Shown: positions 15,798 to 24,253, numbered from the stretch's first letter. The stretch is 24,567 nt of DNA from Pedobacter sp. UBA5917 (GCF_002432345.1 NZ_DJDT01000018.1:1-24567); one strand, 5' to 3'. Notes: generated by a model not told the origin, from the sequence alone. Numbers and translations: made by a program.

Positions 15798-17429
15798 TTA
15801 ACACCCTCCGCTATTTCCTTTATGTGGCATATCATTGCCGCTAGAATCTTTACCATACTGTTCCGAATTCAAAGTATTCTTAATTCTTGTGCGTTCATTT
15901 AACGGCAATTTAAGAAAGGCATCGGTATCCGTCAAACCTCCCCATGCAAGGTCACCATAAAACATTTCTTTTGCAAAATTTGAGCTAAATGTATAACCTT
16001 TGGTATCGCCATATTCTCTTAGCGTAACTGCAATGTCCAACACGAAACTCCTTGTGAATTGGTTGTGGTGCTCATCATTCAAATCGCCATGTTTCGCGCT
16101 TGTATATCGTTCAAAAAGATAAACATATTCCTCGTTTGCATGCTGTGTATCGTTTGCGAAATAGGTAACCAGATAAGCATGTGCAGCTTCATGTAAAATG
16201 GTTCTCATAATTGCCAAATCCGATGCATTTTTAAATTTCTCAGAGTCAAATGTTGTTGTTACCGATTTTGCGGTCCTATCATACAATTGGGTTTGGCCAT
16301 TTGTTCCTTCAGAAAGGGTCCCATCCTTAAGCACCCAGTTAAATCCTGGTGTCTCCATGGTAAATGATCTTATCGCAGCTGTTACCCCTGCGCCGTTAAT
16401 ATCGGTCGCAGCTTCTAACATCGTTTTAAAGCAGGGCTTAAGTTTTTCCGAATCGATATTATGGAGAAACTGGAAATCGTTCTGGGGGGCTGGATCCGTG
16501 TTTCCCCCGTATCCGCCACTTCCTCCGGTACTGTCCCCGGTGGTTGTGCCAACTCCACCCGTATTCGTTGGATCAGTATCGCCACCTGAGTTTCCACCAG
16601 TATTTCCACCTGGAGTACTCGGACCGGAACAGTCTCCCTCAAAATAAAGGAACTGATAATTTTCATTAAAGATATTTCCCTGCGGATCAACCTGCCAGGT
16701 ATACCAATAAACAATTGTACACGGTCCGGAATGACTTATGGAGGTTTGCCCGCCTGTATCACCACCCCCGCTGGTATCCCCTCCGAAAGCCGTACTGGTA
16801 CCTGTCCCTATCGGTCCCCTGGAACTGGCGAGCTTGGGATCCATGCCTGTAAATTTTCCATTTAGGCTGCTAATCTGTCCGTTTTTGTACAACCTACTTT
16901 TTTTATAATAATAATTTAAATCATATTCCAGAACTGCACCTGTAAAGTCAATCATACGTTGCTGCCCAAGCGCTGGTAAAATTTGATCAAGTTTGTCTTT
17001 CAAGTTATAGTCCATCCCGACAATTTCAATGATTTCACCATCTTTTACCGAATTACCAGACGCATGGAACACAAAAAATCTCCTAACGTTCACCTTTTTA
17101 CTACTGATCTGTTTTTCATAAGTCGGTACAACGATCAGTTGTCCGCTTGATAGATCAAAACTTTTTGCAGCATGCCAGAGCGGACGAAGCCTGATAAAAT
17201 TTTTACGGTTAGGTCTTTTGCGGAGTTTGAGTGTTTTTCTCTCGTACTGCTGGTAAAGTTCCTCTGTCATCGTTGCGTGACTTTGATAAAAGATCTTTGC
17301 ATTTTCCAAGGCGGCTGTGGACACAGAACTTTGATCACCGACGAAATCACTTATTTCCCTTCTACAGGAAAAAATAATTAACGAAATTAATAGTATAACC
17401 GATCCGGAGAGCAGAGATTTCTTATTCAT
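15798..17429 (-). CDS. lipoprotein with HEAAH zinc-metallopeptidase-like domain
   Basis: A 543-residue envelope protein. The lipoprotein signal ends at Cys22 (IIFSC). An N-terminal domain (30-200) of unknown type is rich in Lys and Arg at 65-85. A low-complexity Gly/Thr/Asp linker spans about 204-310, interrupted by a Cys-bearing segment (Cys237 and Cys267). The C-terminal domain has RTILHEAAHAYL with the zinc signature His413-Glu414-His417, and EHHNQF at 453-458, which could supply the third ligand in the manner of SprT-like or related peptidases. It ends in GNSGGC. The family is uncertain: I recognise the architecture as common in Bacteroidota surface lipoproteins but cannot name it. It is transcribed divergently from the GT-C glycosyltransferase operon and followed 1 bp later by the 217-aa exported protein. 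Confidence 0.78.
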   Translation of the reverse strand: MNKKSLLSGSVILLISLIIFSCRREISDFVGDQSSVSTAALENAKIFYQSHATMTEELYQQYERKTLKLRKRPNRKNFIRLRPLWHAAKSFDLSSGQLIVVPTYEKQISSKKVNVRRFFVFHASGNSVKDGEIIEIVGMDYNLKDKLDQILPALGQQRMIDFTGAVLEYDLNYYYKKSRLYKNGQISSLNGKFTGMDPKLASSRGPIGTGTSTAFGGDTSGGGDTGGQTSISHSGPCTIVYWYTWQVDPQGNIFNENYQFLYFEGDCSGPSTPGGNTGGNSGGDTDPTNTGGVGTTTGDSTGGSGGYGGNTDPAPQNDFQFLHNIDSEKLKPCFKTMLEAATDINGAGVTAAIRSFTMETPGFNWVLKDGTLSEGTNGQTQLYDRTAKSVTTTFDSEKFKNASDLAIMRTILHEAAHAYLVTYFANDTQHANEEYVYLFERYTSAKHGDLNDEHHNQFTRSFVLDIAVTLREYGDTKGYTFSSNFAKEMFYGDLAWGGLTDTDAFLKLPLNERTRIKNTLNSEQYGKDSSGNDMPHKGNSGGC

Positions 17430-17732
17430 GAGCGTAATTTTAATTTGACGGTCAAAAATATCTTATCGGTCAATCGAAAGAGAGAAAACCATGTAACAAT
17501 TATATTACTAAAACATTTTAGTTCAATCAAAAATGAGTAAAATTAAATTAAGCCCCACCTAGGTTGGCTGGGGGCGTATCTGCTTCCCCGAATTTAGCCC
17601 ACCAGGATTTACAATCTTTCAAACTCCCTTTCATGATGATAGGCTCTGCCGATATTTAGTGGTTTGAAAAGATTTTTTCCTAAAATTGCAAAATGGACAA
17701 TCTTAGCAAAGGGACTGTCCATCTTACCCAGA
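17430..17732. other. divergent intergenic region
   Basis: It separates the leftward metallopeptidase operon from the rightward glycosyltransferase operon. On the minus strand a consensus -7 box TATTTTTG lies at 17460-17453, 23 bp before the peptidase ATG, with no good -33 box. A hairpin-forming GC-rich segment GCCCC...GGGGC lies at 17552-17575 in AT-rich DNA and could be in the leader of the rightward operon. The plus-strand promoter is not evident. Confidence 0.4.
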
Positions 17733-19253
17733 ATGAGACGCTCAAAAAAACAATTTATCCATTGGATGGGAGACCCTTCGGTTTATCCTCCCATCCTTAT
17801 CACAGCTGCCGCCCTTGTCGTTTATCTGACAGCATCTTATTTTAGCAGCGGGTACCATCATCCCGACGAACATTACCAGATTATTCAGTTTGCAAATTTT
17901 AAACGGGGATTGCTTCCGCGGAGCGAATTACCCTGGGAATTTGCAGCAAAAATCAGGTCTGGATTTCAGCCCCTCATTTGTTATATAATTTTCTCAACTC
18001 TTGGTGCTGCAGGGATTAATAATCCATTTGTAATGGCTTTTAGCCTCCGGCTTCTTACTGCACTTCTTTCGATTATTGCCATCAGGGAATTGTTGAAAAG
18101 TGCTGATCTGCTTTTGGCTAAGAACCATAAATATGCATTATATATTTTTTGCCACCTGTGCTGGTTTCTCCCGTATATCAACGTACGGTTTTCTTCTGAA
18201 AGCTGGGCCGGTATCTTTTTTATATTTGCCTACGCGCTTGCAACCAGGCGGACCGTCACAGATAATGCACTTTCATTTCGCATAGGTATTTTCCTGGGCA
18301 TTTCTGTTCTATGTCGTTATCAATGCGGTTTTCTGGCATTAGGCCTGTTTTCATGGATGTATTTTGTTAAAAAAGTCCGGTTAAAAGCAGTTATTATCGG
18401 TTTTTCTGCATTGATTGGTATTCTACTGGTCGGAGTTTTAATAGATAAATGGTGTTACGGTGTTTACACGGTATCGATATACAATTATTTTAATGCCAAT
18501 ATACTTATGGACATTGCCTCTAAATACGGCACCTCACCCTGGTATACAATAATCGGTTATATTGTGTTTGCACCGGGCTGGCCTTTGGGCATTATCTTAC
18601 TCAGCGCTTATCTCTTTCTACTTATAACGCGACCTCAATCGCCAATTATCTGGGCTACCCTGCCTTTCCTGCTTATACATATGGTCATTCCCCACAAAGA
18701 ACTCCGCTTTCTTTTCCCATTGGCAAACTTATGCCCCATATTGTTTTTCAGTGCGCTAAGTGGGGTTACCGACAGAAGGATGGTTGGAGCTTTAAAATAT
18801 CTTGCCTGGCCACTGATAATTTTCAATTTTATCCTCATGTTCAGGGTTGTCACCAGAAGCACCAGGAACGGGGAAACAATGATTGCACAGTACCTTTATC
18901 AGCACTACCGCGATAGGAAAGTCAATCTGCTTACCTCGTTTGAAACAGACCCCTATGATCCATTTATGAATTATGCACACAATTTTTACAGACCCGGAAA
19001 TATAATTGTCAACCGGATTACATCGATCTGGCAACCGGACTTCAGTTCAAAACTTTTGGATGGGAGCATCAATCTGCTGATCCTTCCTGGCTCAGAAACC
19101 ATAGGGATAAGAACGAAGGAAAAGTTGAAAGCTATGCATGCGTCGGCTTTGGTCGGTCAAGGTAATATACCCTGGCAGCTGTTTTCAGCGGCTTATGATC
19201 CGTTACATGAAGGGGACGCACTCAAGCTATTTGTAATTGGTGAAAGCCATTAA
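17733..19253 (+). CDS. GT-C glycosyltransferase, GT22 (PIG-B/ALG9)-like
   Basis: A 506-residue multispanning membrane enzyme with about ten hydrophobic segments. The first loop carries HHPDEHYQ (42-48), then ELPWEF (65-70) and RSGFQP (75-80), the hallmark loop of the GT22 mannosyltransferase family, where the acidic pair acts at the active site. HKELRFLFP (321-329) is the other typical GT22 motif. These enzymes transfer a sugar, often mannose, from a lipid-linked donor on the outer face of the membrane. I start at the ATG at 17733; the frame extends to a TTG at 17664 but the extra residues add nothing conserved. It opens a four-gene operon with a second GT-C enzyme 24 bp downstream. GT22-like enzymes are rarer in bacteria than GT39/GT83. 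The acceptor is unknown. Confidence 0.85.
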   Translation: MRRSKKQFIHWMGDPSVYPPILITAAALVVYLTASYFSSGYHHPDEHYQIIQFANFKRGLLPRSELPWEFAAKIRSGFQPLICYIIFSTLGAAGINNPFVMAFSLRLLTALLSIIAIRELLKSADLLLAKNHKYALYIFCHLCWFLPYINVRFSSESWAGIFFIFAYALATRRTVTDNALSFRIGIFLGISVLCRYQCGFLALGLFSWMYFVKKVRLKAVIIGFSALIGILLVGVLIDKWCYGVYTVSIYNYFNANILMDIASKYGTSPWYTIIGYIVFAPGWPLGIILLSAYLFLLITRPQSPIIWATLPFLLIHMVIPHKELRFLFPLANLCPILFFSALSGVTDRRMVGALKYLAWPLIIFNFILMFRVVTRSTRNGETMIAQYLYQHYRDRKVNLLTSFETDPYDPFMNYAHNFYRPGNIIVNRITSIWQPDFSSKLLDGSINLLILPGSETIGIRTKEKLKAMHASALVGQGNIPWQLFSAAYDPLHEGDALKLFVIGESH

Positions 19254-19277
19254 ACCTGATAACTCCGACAAAATACT

Positions 19278-20585
19278 ATGCCTGCCCTTTTTCAGCTCTT
19301 TTTCGAAAAAAAACACATCTTTTACCTGATTTTACTAGTTTCTGCCTGTTACTTCAGGGTTGTCTCTTTCGGTTTTCAAACCGGCTGGGATGACCAGTGG
19401 GTCGCAATTAACCATTACACCGAGGGGGGATTCGAATTGGGTAACCTTAGCGCCATTCTTCAGGATTTTTATCACGGGCAATATGCTCCAATCAACCAGT
19501 TATACTACACAACAATTTATTCGCTTTTTGGATACAACGCAGCAGCTTTTCATTTTGCAGGCATATTTTTCCATGTATTGAATGTTGTTGCCGTTTATTG
19601 TTTCATCAAAAAGCTCTGTTCCACCGCATTTGGCAAAGGATTAGAAGAATCGTCAAACATTGCTTTTATATCAGCAGCTATATTCGGCCTGCATCCGGTA
19701 AATGCTGAACCTGCAGCATGGATAGCCGCCTCAAAAATCCTTATTTATTCTTTTTTTTATCTGTTATCGCTGATTGCCTACCTGGACTATATAGTTTCAA
19801 AGAAAAACTATAGTTACTATCTTTGTATGCTATGCTTCATATTTTCTTTCGGGGCAAAGGAGCAGGCGGTTACGCTGCCGCTATGTATGCTTTTGCTGGA
19901 CTATATCTGCTGTAGAAACATGAAAGAGGAGATTATATGGTACGAAAAGCTGCCTTACATCATACTCGCAATCTATTTCGGACTTCTTTCTGTTTCATCC
20001 CAGGAGATAGATCCTGGTACAAAGTTTCATTACACTTATTCGATCACTGAGAGATTCGCACTGGCTGGTTACACATTTATGGAATATCTTACCAAATGTA
20101 CGCTGCCGGCAAAGATTTCCTACCTTTATCCCTTCCCATTTGAACCTGGCGAAATTATACCTGTCTGGCTCTTTATATATCCGTTTTTTTTAAGTCTGTG
20201 CATATATTTCCTGAAAGACTATCTTGTACGGAAGTGGCTACAATTTGGCTTTCTGTTCTTTTTTATACACGTGGGGATCGTTCTGAATTTGTTGAATTTA
20301 AGCCGTTATGCAGTCGTTGCCGACCGTTATGCATATCTTTCTTCTATCGGGATCTGTTTCATTTTTGCCTTTGCCTATCAAACTGCATTAAAAAAAGGGC
20401 ACTATTTAAAGCAATTATGGAATATCCTGTTCATCAGTCTCCTGATAGGTTTCGGTCTCTATTCCCATTTCCATCTAAATGTGTGGAAAAATACAGTGAG
20501 CCTTAAAAAGTCATTCCGCGATACGATTCTGCAACGAAAAGACTTTAACGAAATAAAAAAAAATCTTAAAAACAAGAATGACTAA
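19278..20585 (+). CDS. GT-C membrane glycosyltransferase, TMTC/PMT-like
   Basis: A 435-residue multispanning protein. The first extracytoplasmic loop has GWDDQW (36-41) with the Asp pair typical of GT-C enzymes, followed by YHGQYAPINQL (65-75), FHFAGIFFHVLN (91-102), GLHPVNAEPAAWIAASK (137-153) and FGAKEQAVTLP (191-201), and near the C-terminus VADRYAYLSSIG. This series matches the TMTC-type O-mannosyltransferase membrane domain and its bacterial relatives, but the TPR repeats of eukaryotic TMTC proteins are absent. It probably glycosylates a protein or lipid on the periplasmic side, in series with the GT22-like enzyme. Its 3' end overlaps the next gene by 8 nt. Confidence 0.8.
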   Translation: MPALFQLFFEKKHIFYLILLVSACYFRVVSFGFQTGWDDQWVAINHYTEGGFELGNLSAILQDFYHGQYAPINQLYYTTIYSLFGYNAAAFHFAGIFFHVLNVVAVYCFIKKLCSTAFGKGLEESSNIAFISAAIFGLHPVNAEPAAWIAASKILIYSFFYLLSLIAYLDYIVSKKNYSYYLCMLCFIFSFGAKEQAVTLPLCMLLLDYICCRNMKEEIIWYEKLPYIILAIYFGLLSVSSQEIDPGTKFHYTYSITERFALAGYTFMEYLTKCTLPAKISYLYPFPFEPGEIIPVWLFIYPFFLSLCIYFLKDYLVRKWLQFGFLFFFIHVGIVLNLLNLSRYAVVADRYAYLSSIGICFIFAFAYQTALKKGHYLKQLWNILFISLLIGFGLYSHFHLNVWKNTVSLKKSFRDTILQRKDFNEIKKNLKNKND

Positions 20586-20883
20586 AAAAAAGCTAAAAAC
20601 TATAATTGGACTATTACTGCTTTTAATAATGATGGCTATAAATCTGGTAATCGCATTTAAAGATTACCGGTTATCCAGCATAAGGCTTAGCGACTTTTAT
20701 GCTTATCAGGCGTTTGGAACCTGGAATGACCCCACGCCGGAAGCAAGAAAAATTTATAGAACTGGTGTTGAAGACACTGTACAGGTCAGTTTTAGTTACA
20801 GAGAGAAAAAAATGGAAGCTAAAATCTACAGACACAGCCTTTCCATTAAGTATATAAAATTCCCGACACAAAAAAACAGATGA
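20578..20883 (+). CDS. small membrane-anchored protein of unknown function
   Basis: A 101-residue protein with a Lys-rich start, one hydrophobic segment at about 8-26 that serves as signal anchor, and a hydrophilic remainder (SDFYAYQAFGTWNDPTPEAR, then Lys-rich to the end). No family recognised. It overlaps the upstream GT-C gene by 8 nt and the downstream propeller gene by 4 nt (ATGA), so translation is coupled across three genes. As a membrane-tethered short protein inside a glycosyltransferase operon, it could be a substrate, a chaperone or an assembly factor. That is inference only. Confidence 0.7.
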   Translation: MTKKKLKTIIGLLLLLIMMAINLVIAFKDYRLSSIRLSDFYAYQAFGTWNDPTPEARKIYRTGVEDTVQVSFSYREKKMEAKIYRHSLSIKYIKFPTQKNR

Positions 20884-21965
20884 AAAAACACATTATAATA
20901 CTATTCAGCGTTTTAATAATTTTACTTATATATTATAGCCAACATCTTGATAACAAGATAATAAAGGAGCTGAAGATAATGAAGGGCCGGACGGCAGTTT
21001 CAAATATAAACTTTGACAAACATATTTTTAACATCGATAGTCTTATCGATTCAGTGTCATATCTCAACCTTTATGGATGTCCTGAGAAAATAGGTAAAAT
21101 AGACAGGCTGGAAAAATCAGGAAGCAGGATATTCCTATCTAGCAGTGCCCGAAAGCGTTTATATGCTTTTTCCAATTCTGGAAAGTTTGAATATCTTATC
21201 GACCGGACTATCGACGGCTTTCAATTACGGGATAACAGGCTGATCGTATTCGAGCGTGAAAATAACCTCCTGGCATTTTACACCATGGACGGTAAATACA
21301 TGCATCAAAGAAAGATAGGTATCACAAGCCTGGAGTGCATTGCCCTAAGTGATTCAACATATTTAAGCTACACCGCAGGAATAAAAACCGAAGGGGATGA
21401 TGGGGGTGATTATGAATTTACAATGCTCGATAAAAACCTTAATATCGCCGGGCGTCTGCTAAAGATACCAACAGATAATAAAGAAGCTGATTATTACCCC
21501 GGTACCAGATTTTTCATTAATGGGCCTGAAATATATTTTATTCCAACGTTCGGGACTACACTCAACCATGTCAACACCAGGGGTATATCAGAAATTCTAA
21601 AAATCGACTTTGGTAATTACAGCTTATCTGATGCCGATCTGGGTTCTATCATTGCTGCAGATAACCTATATCTGTTTCCCTATGTATTCAACACCCGGCT
21701 TCTGGCTGAAACAATTACCTACAGGATTTTCTCCTTCGTTTTTAAAGGTCAGTATGGCTACTTTTTACAGTCAAAGAAAAATAATAAAAACATCGCCGGT
21801 CTCGGATCTGGAACAGGGATTAATGCAGGATTCAATGAAATAATACCGGTTGGAAATATTGGAGACCGGTTTGTAGTTCCCATTTACAATATTATTGATA
21901 AAAGGAAAAAAGCCTATGGGAATATGTTGCTTATGCTCTACCATCTGCGTAAAGCTGGAATTTAA
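20880..21965 (+). CDS. 6-bladed beta-propeller protein (BF3164-like)
   Basis: A 361-residue exported protein. It has an N-terminal signal or anchor (residues 4-20) without a lipobox cysteine, although many relatives are lipoproteins. Propeller blade patterns recur: SGSRIFLSSSARKRLYAFSN with SGKFEYLIDR, NRLIVFERENNLLAFYTMDG with KYMHQRKIG, and SLECIALSDSTYLSY. This fits the Bacteroidota '6-bladed beta-propeller' family, whose function is not established. It starts on an ATGA overlap with the 101-aa gene. It ends the operon and is convergent with the deamidase gene; an 88-bp inverted-repeat element lies between them. Confidence 0.8.
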   Translation: MKKHIIILFSVLIILLIYYSQHLDNKIIKELKIMKGRTAVSNINFDKHIFNIDSLIDSVSYLNLYGCPEKIGKIDRLEKSGSRIFLSSSARKRLYAFSNSGKFEYLIDRTIDGFQLRDNRLIVFERENNLLAFYTMDGKYMHQRKIGITSLECIALSDSTYLSYTAGIKTEGDDGGDYEFTMLDKNLNIAGRLLKIPTDNKEADYYPGTRFFINGPEIYFIPTFGTTLNHVNTRGISEILKIDFGNYSLSDADLGSIIAADNLYLFPYVFNTRLLAETITYRIFSFVFKGQYGYFLQSKKNNKNIAGLGSGTGINAGFNEIIPVGNIGDRFVVPIYNIIDKRKKAYGNMLLMLYHLRKAGI

Positions 21966-22068
21966 GTTTAGTAAATGCATATTAAATCTTTTAAAAATGG
22001 GAATTTGGCAAAATACTAAGTAGCGAATAAACTTGGGATTTTGTCAAATGTGGATAAACCGCTGTTAA

Positions 22069-22156
22069 TTGACCCCATGTTACCAATAAAAATTTATTAG
22101 AAACAGCCTATCTTCAAAGCATTTATAACTATAAAAAATTGGTGTAACGGGGTCAA
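22069..22156. repeat. 88-bp element with 19-bp imperfect terminal inverted repeats
   Basis: The left arm 22069-22087 (TTGACCCC-ATG-TTACCAAT) and right arm 22138-22156 (ATTGGTGTAAC-GGGGTCAA) match as inverted repeats in their outer 8 and inner 6 bases. The 50-bp centre is AT-rich. It lies between two convergent genes. It could be a MITE-like remnant or a long hairpin acting as a bidirectional terminator. There is no clear target-site duplication and no T-run after the arms. Confidence 0.45.
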
Positions 22157-22185
22157 CCAAATTGGTCTGTGCAGCCTGAGATTTT

Positions 22186-22950
22186 TTATTCCAGGGAAAT
22201 CTTTTTCGATCTTAAGTAAGCACTTATCTCTTCTTTTTTTGCAAGTATTGTATTTCTGAATCTGGCCTTTGAACATTTTTCGTTCGGCGTGATACCGCAG
22301 AGCCCGCAGTACATCTGGTTAAAATCGGTATCCAGATTTTTAATCCAATCTTCCTTCATGTTACTGACCTGACCGATCGTGGTTGTTCCATAGAAACGGT
22401 ACTGGCCTGTTACCGGAAAAATATAAACCGTGCGTCCGGCCGGTTCCTGGAAAAAACTGGTTGACCATTGCTTTAAAGTAGTCAGTTTTCCCTGGGTCCA
22501 TGGATCGAAAACCAGTGTATCAGGATGCATACCGTTCTGGACGATCAAACCGGCAGCGACGTGGTAGCCCCAAAAAACCATATCCCTGCCTGATGTACTG
22601 GTATTGAAGGCAAGCCCGTTACTCCGGCGGACTTCCCTGGCGGTGCTGTATTTAGGCTCGACCAATCCTTCTTTGAAAATCCAGAAATTAATCGGTTTAA
22701 AGCCCATTTTTTCAAGGACAAAATAGGTGAACTCCGCTCTGTTTTCACAGTTATTGGCCTTTTCACGTTTTGATGAAAGAAATATGGGTGCGTTTTTTAT
22801 CAGATCGAATGCCTGCCCGGCCTCTGCCACAGTCTTGGGAGAAATGAAGAGGCTATCGAAAGTTGGGAGAGTGGCCATACTATTCTGTGCGTAGGAGTGG
22901 CCCATTATTAAAATGCTGACAGAAAGCAATAAGATGATGGATTTTTTCAT
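22186..22950 (-). CDS. secreted protein-glutaminase (protein deamidase)-like enzyme
   Basis: A 254-residue exported protein; the signal peptide ends at SYAQ (about residue 22). The core reads NNCENRAEFTYFVLEKMG with Cys68, FWGYHVAAGLI with His130, and LVFDPWTQGK with Asp149. This Cys-His-Asp order and the surrounding words match the glutaminase domain (PF18626-type) of Chryseobacterium protein-glutaminase, which deamidates glutamine side chains in proteins. A C-terminal CGLCG...C cluster (Cys205, 208, 216) may form disulfides. The known enzyme is made as a proenzyme and trimmed by proteolysis. Here the start codon lies 4 bp after the stop of a secreted HEYMH peptidase gene. No long pro-region is visible: only about 45 residues separate the signal from the catalytic Cys. 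The family call is by motif memory. Confidence 0.75.
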   Translation of the reverse strand: MKKSIILLLSVSILIMGHSYAQNSMATLPTFDSLFISPKTVAEAGQAFDLIKNAPIFLSSKREKANNCENRAEFTYFVLEKMGFKPINFWIFKEGLVEPKYSTAREVRRSNGLAFNTSTSGRDMVFWGYHVAAGLIVQNGMHPDTLVFDPWTQGKLTTLKQWSTSFFQEPAGRTVYIFPVTGQYRFYGTTTIGQVSNMKEDWIKNLDTDFNQMYCGLCGITPNEKCSKARFRNTILAKKEEISAYLRSKKISLE

Positions 22951-22954
22951 TTTT

Positions 22955-23551
22955 TTACTTTTTACATGTTGAGGTTTGATAGGAACAGCCGCTGGGTTTT
23001 CCGATTATCCTGGCAACGATATTTCCGATTTTATATGGGACACTGTTTGCCTTTGTACGCCGGACTCCTTCCCAGCTCTTCACATCATAAAATCCGATTT
23101 CATGCATATATTCATGTGCGAGGTGGGAAGCATAACACCTGGTTGCATTTTTAATAATGTAACAACGGTGGGTATAGGTAATCCTGGAAGCCATCTTTGT
23201 ATTACCATACTCTTTGCCGCCTTTATATGCATCATAAACGCCCAGTCTCAGGTCAATTGAATAATCTTTAGGGCTTCCCTTAAAGTTGTCGGCCCCACCT
23301 CTGATCAGATCAAGTATATCGACACTGGAAAGGCTATTGTTGCCGACTGTAAATTTTTCGGCCAGCACAAGTTCTTCGAAAGCATCTGAATTAAAAACAG
23401 AATCGAGAATCTTCACCGATTCATAAGCTTTCACTTTTGAAATGCTGTCGAAGCTGCTATCAATAAATATCGGCTTTACGCTGACTTTTTGCTGGGCCAC
23501 AACTGAAAAAAAACCGGCAAAAAAGAGCACAAAAAACAATGCACGTTTCAT
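22955..23551 (-). CDS. secreted HEYMH metallopeptidase-like protein
   Basis: A 198-residue exported protein. The ATG at 23551 gives a signal peptide ending at VVAQ (about residue 20); an in-frame TTG at 23614 is rejected because it would bury the signal. ASHLAHEYMHEIGFYD holds the zinc signature His146-Glu147-His150. A third ligand is not obvious, though Asp155 and the basic region after it are candidates. Cys130, 139, 189 and 197 suggest two disulfides. The domain resembles short zinc-peptidase-like proteins that read HE.MH; I cannot name the family. It is first of a two-gene operon with the deamidase-like enzyme 4 bp downstream. It could process or act together with that enzyme. Confidence 0.72.
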   Translation of the reverse strand: MKRALFFVLFFAGFFSVVAQQKVSVKPIFIDSSFDSISKVKAYESVKILDSVFNSDAFEELVLAEKFTVGNNSLSSVDILDLIRGGADNFKGSPKDYSIDLRLGVYDAYKGGKEYGNTKMASRITYTHRCYIIKNATRCYASHLAHEYMHEIGFYDVKSWEGVRRTKANSVPYKIGNIVARIIGKPSGCSYQTSTCKK

Positions 23552-23611
23552 AGGATACGAGTTTAAGAGGGTTAATTTGCCGTAGCATTGGGAGGCCACG
23601 GCTATTGCTTT

Positions 23612-23619
23612 CAAATATA
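23612..23619 (-). promoter_or_regulatory. possible -7 box of the peptidase/deamidase operon
   Basis: TATATTTG on the minus strand matches TAnnTTTG exactly and would give a leader of about 55 nt. The -33 region lacks TTG. Confidence 0.35.
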
Positions 23620-23884
23620 ATGCTAATTTGTGTTTTGTTATAGTAATAAATTGATTTTATGATGTTTAACAATGTAATGTGCATAGTGGTAACGGGAAGG
23701 AATATTAAAATAGTTGAAAGAGATGTTCCCATAAATCCTTAAGTGCAGCGCTGATGCCGGCTATGTTTGAAAATAAGATAAAATCTGCTGAAACAAAAAG
23801 TTGCAACTTGAAATGTGCCAGATGAATAGCCTGTAGTCAGAGCCTTTTGTGTGCTTATTTTTCTTTTTTTTGTTTTCATATGTC

Positions 23885-23926
23885 TTTCACCACGGTGACT
23901 GGCTGTTTCACCACGGTGGTGATCGT
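23885..23926 (+). repeat. 21-bp repeat array, cluster 1 (two units)
   Basis: Two head-to-tail units start at 23885 and 23906, both beginning TTTCACCACGGTG. The core TCACC-AC-GGTGA of unit 1 is itself an inverted repeat. The period of exactly 21 bp is two helical turns. The frame is open as a heptad FHHGDWL repeat but no start codon precedes it. Confidence 0.7.
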
Positions 23927-23995
23927 TTGTAATTTAGGTTTATCAGGATAATATTGGGTATAGTATGGTGGGGGGATTTTATTCGGGGGTGAGTG

Positions 23996-24058
23996 TTTCG
24001 TCACGGTAGATATCCATTTCGCCACGGTGACTGGCCGTTTCACCACGTTAATTCGGGT
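23996..24058 (+). repeat. 21-bp repeat array, cluster 2 (three units)
   Basis: Three head-to-tail units start at 23996 (TTTCGTCACGGTAG), 24017 (TTTCGCCACGGTGACTGGCC) and 24038 (TTTCACCACGTTAA). The middle unit matches unit 1 of cluster 1 at 19 of 21 positions. The array ends 85 bp upstream of two overlapping small ORFs. Confidence 0.7.
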
Positions 24059-24142
24059 CTTTGGTTAAGGATTGATAAATTTTCTGAAAGGATTAATCAG
24101 GGCATAAGTTCCTGTTGATTGATTCTGTTCAACTATATCGTT

Positions 24143-24253
24143 ATGAACTGGTTCGGAAAATTTATACTGACTGTTTTTGTTAGCTTCTGCTGTATGGTCG
24201 GGGCGCTTGGGGCAAAATACCCGGTATTCTGTACTGTTGATCGTAATGGCTAA
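24143..24253 (+). CDS. possible 36-aa membrane peptide
   Basis: An ATG at 24143 opens 36 codons with a hydrophobic span (FILTVFVSFCCMVGALG) after a short charged start. The stop overlaps the next ATG by 8 nt (ATGGCTAA). No family recognised. It could also be the first half of a two-span protein split by a frameshift. Confidence 0.35.
   Translation: MNWFGKFILTVFVSFCCMVGALGAKYPVFCTVDRNG

Larger units (their letters stand above)
23552..24142. other. intergenic region with 21-bp repeats
   Basis: No gene is seen in nearly 600 bp. It holds the promoter region of the leftward peptidase/deamidase operon, including a consensus -7 box TATATTTG on the minus strand (23619-23612) without a clear -33 box, and the two clusters of 21-bp repeats described separately. 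Confidence 0.5.

Noticed and set aside
23885..24058. CRISPR array
   Set aside because: Units are 21 bp without spacers of constant length, and no cas genes are present.
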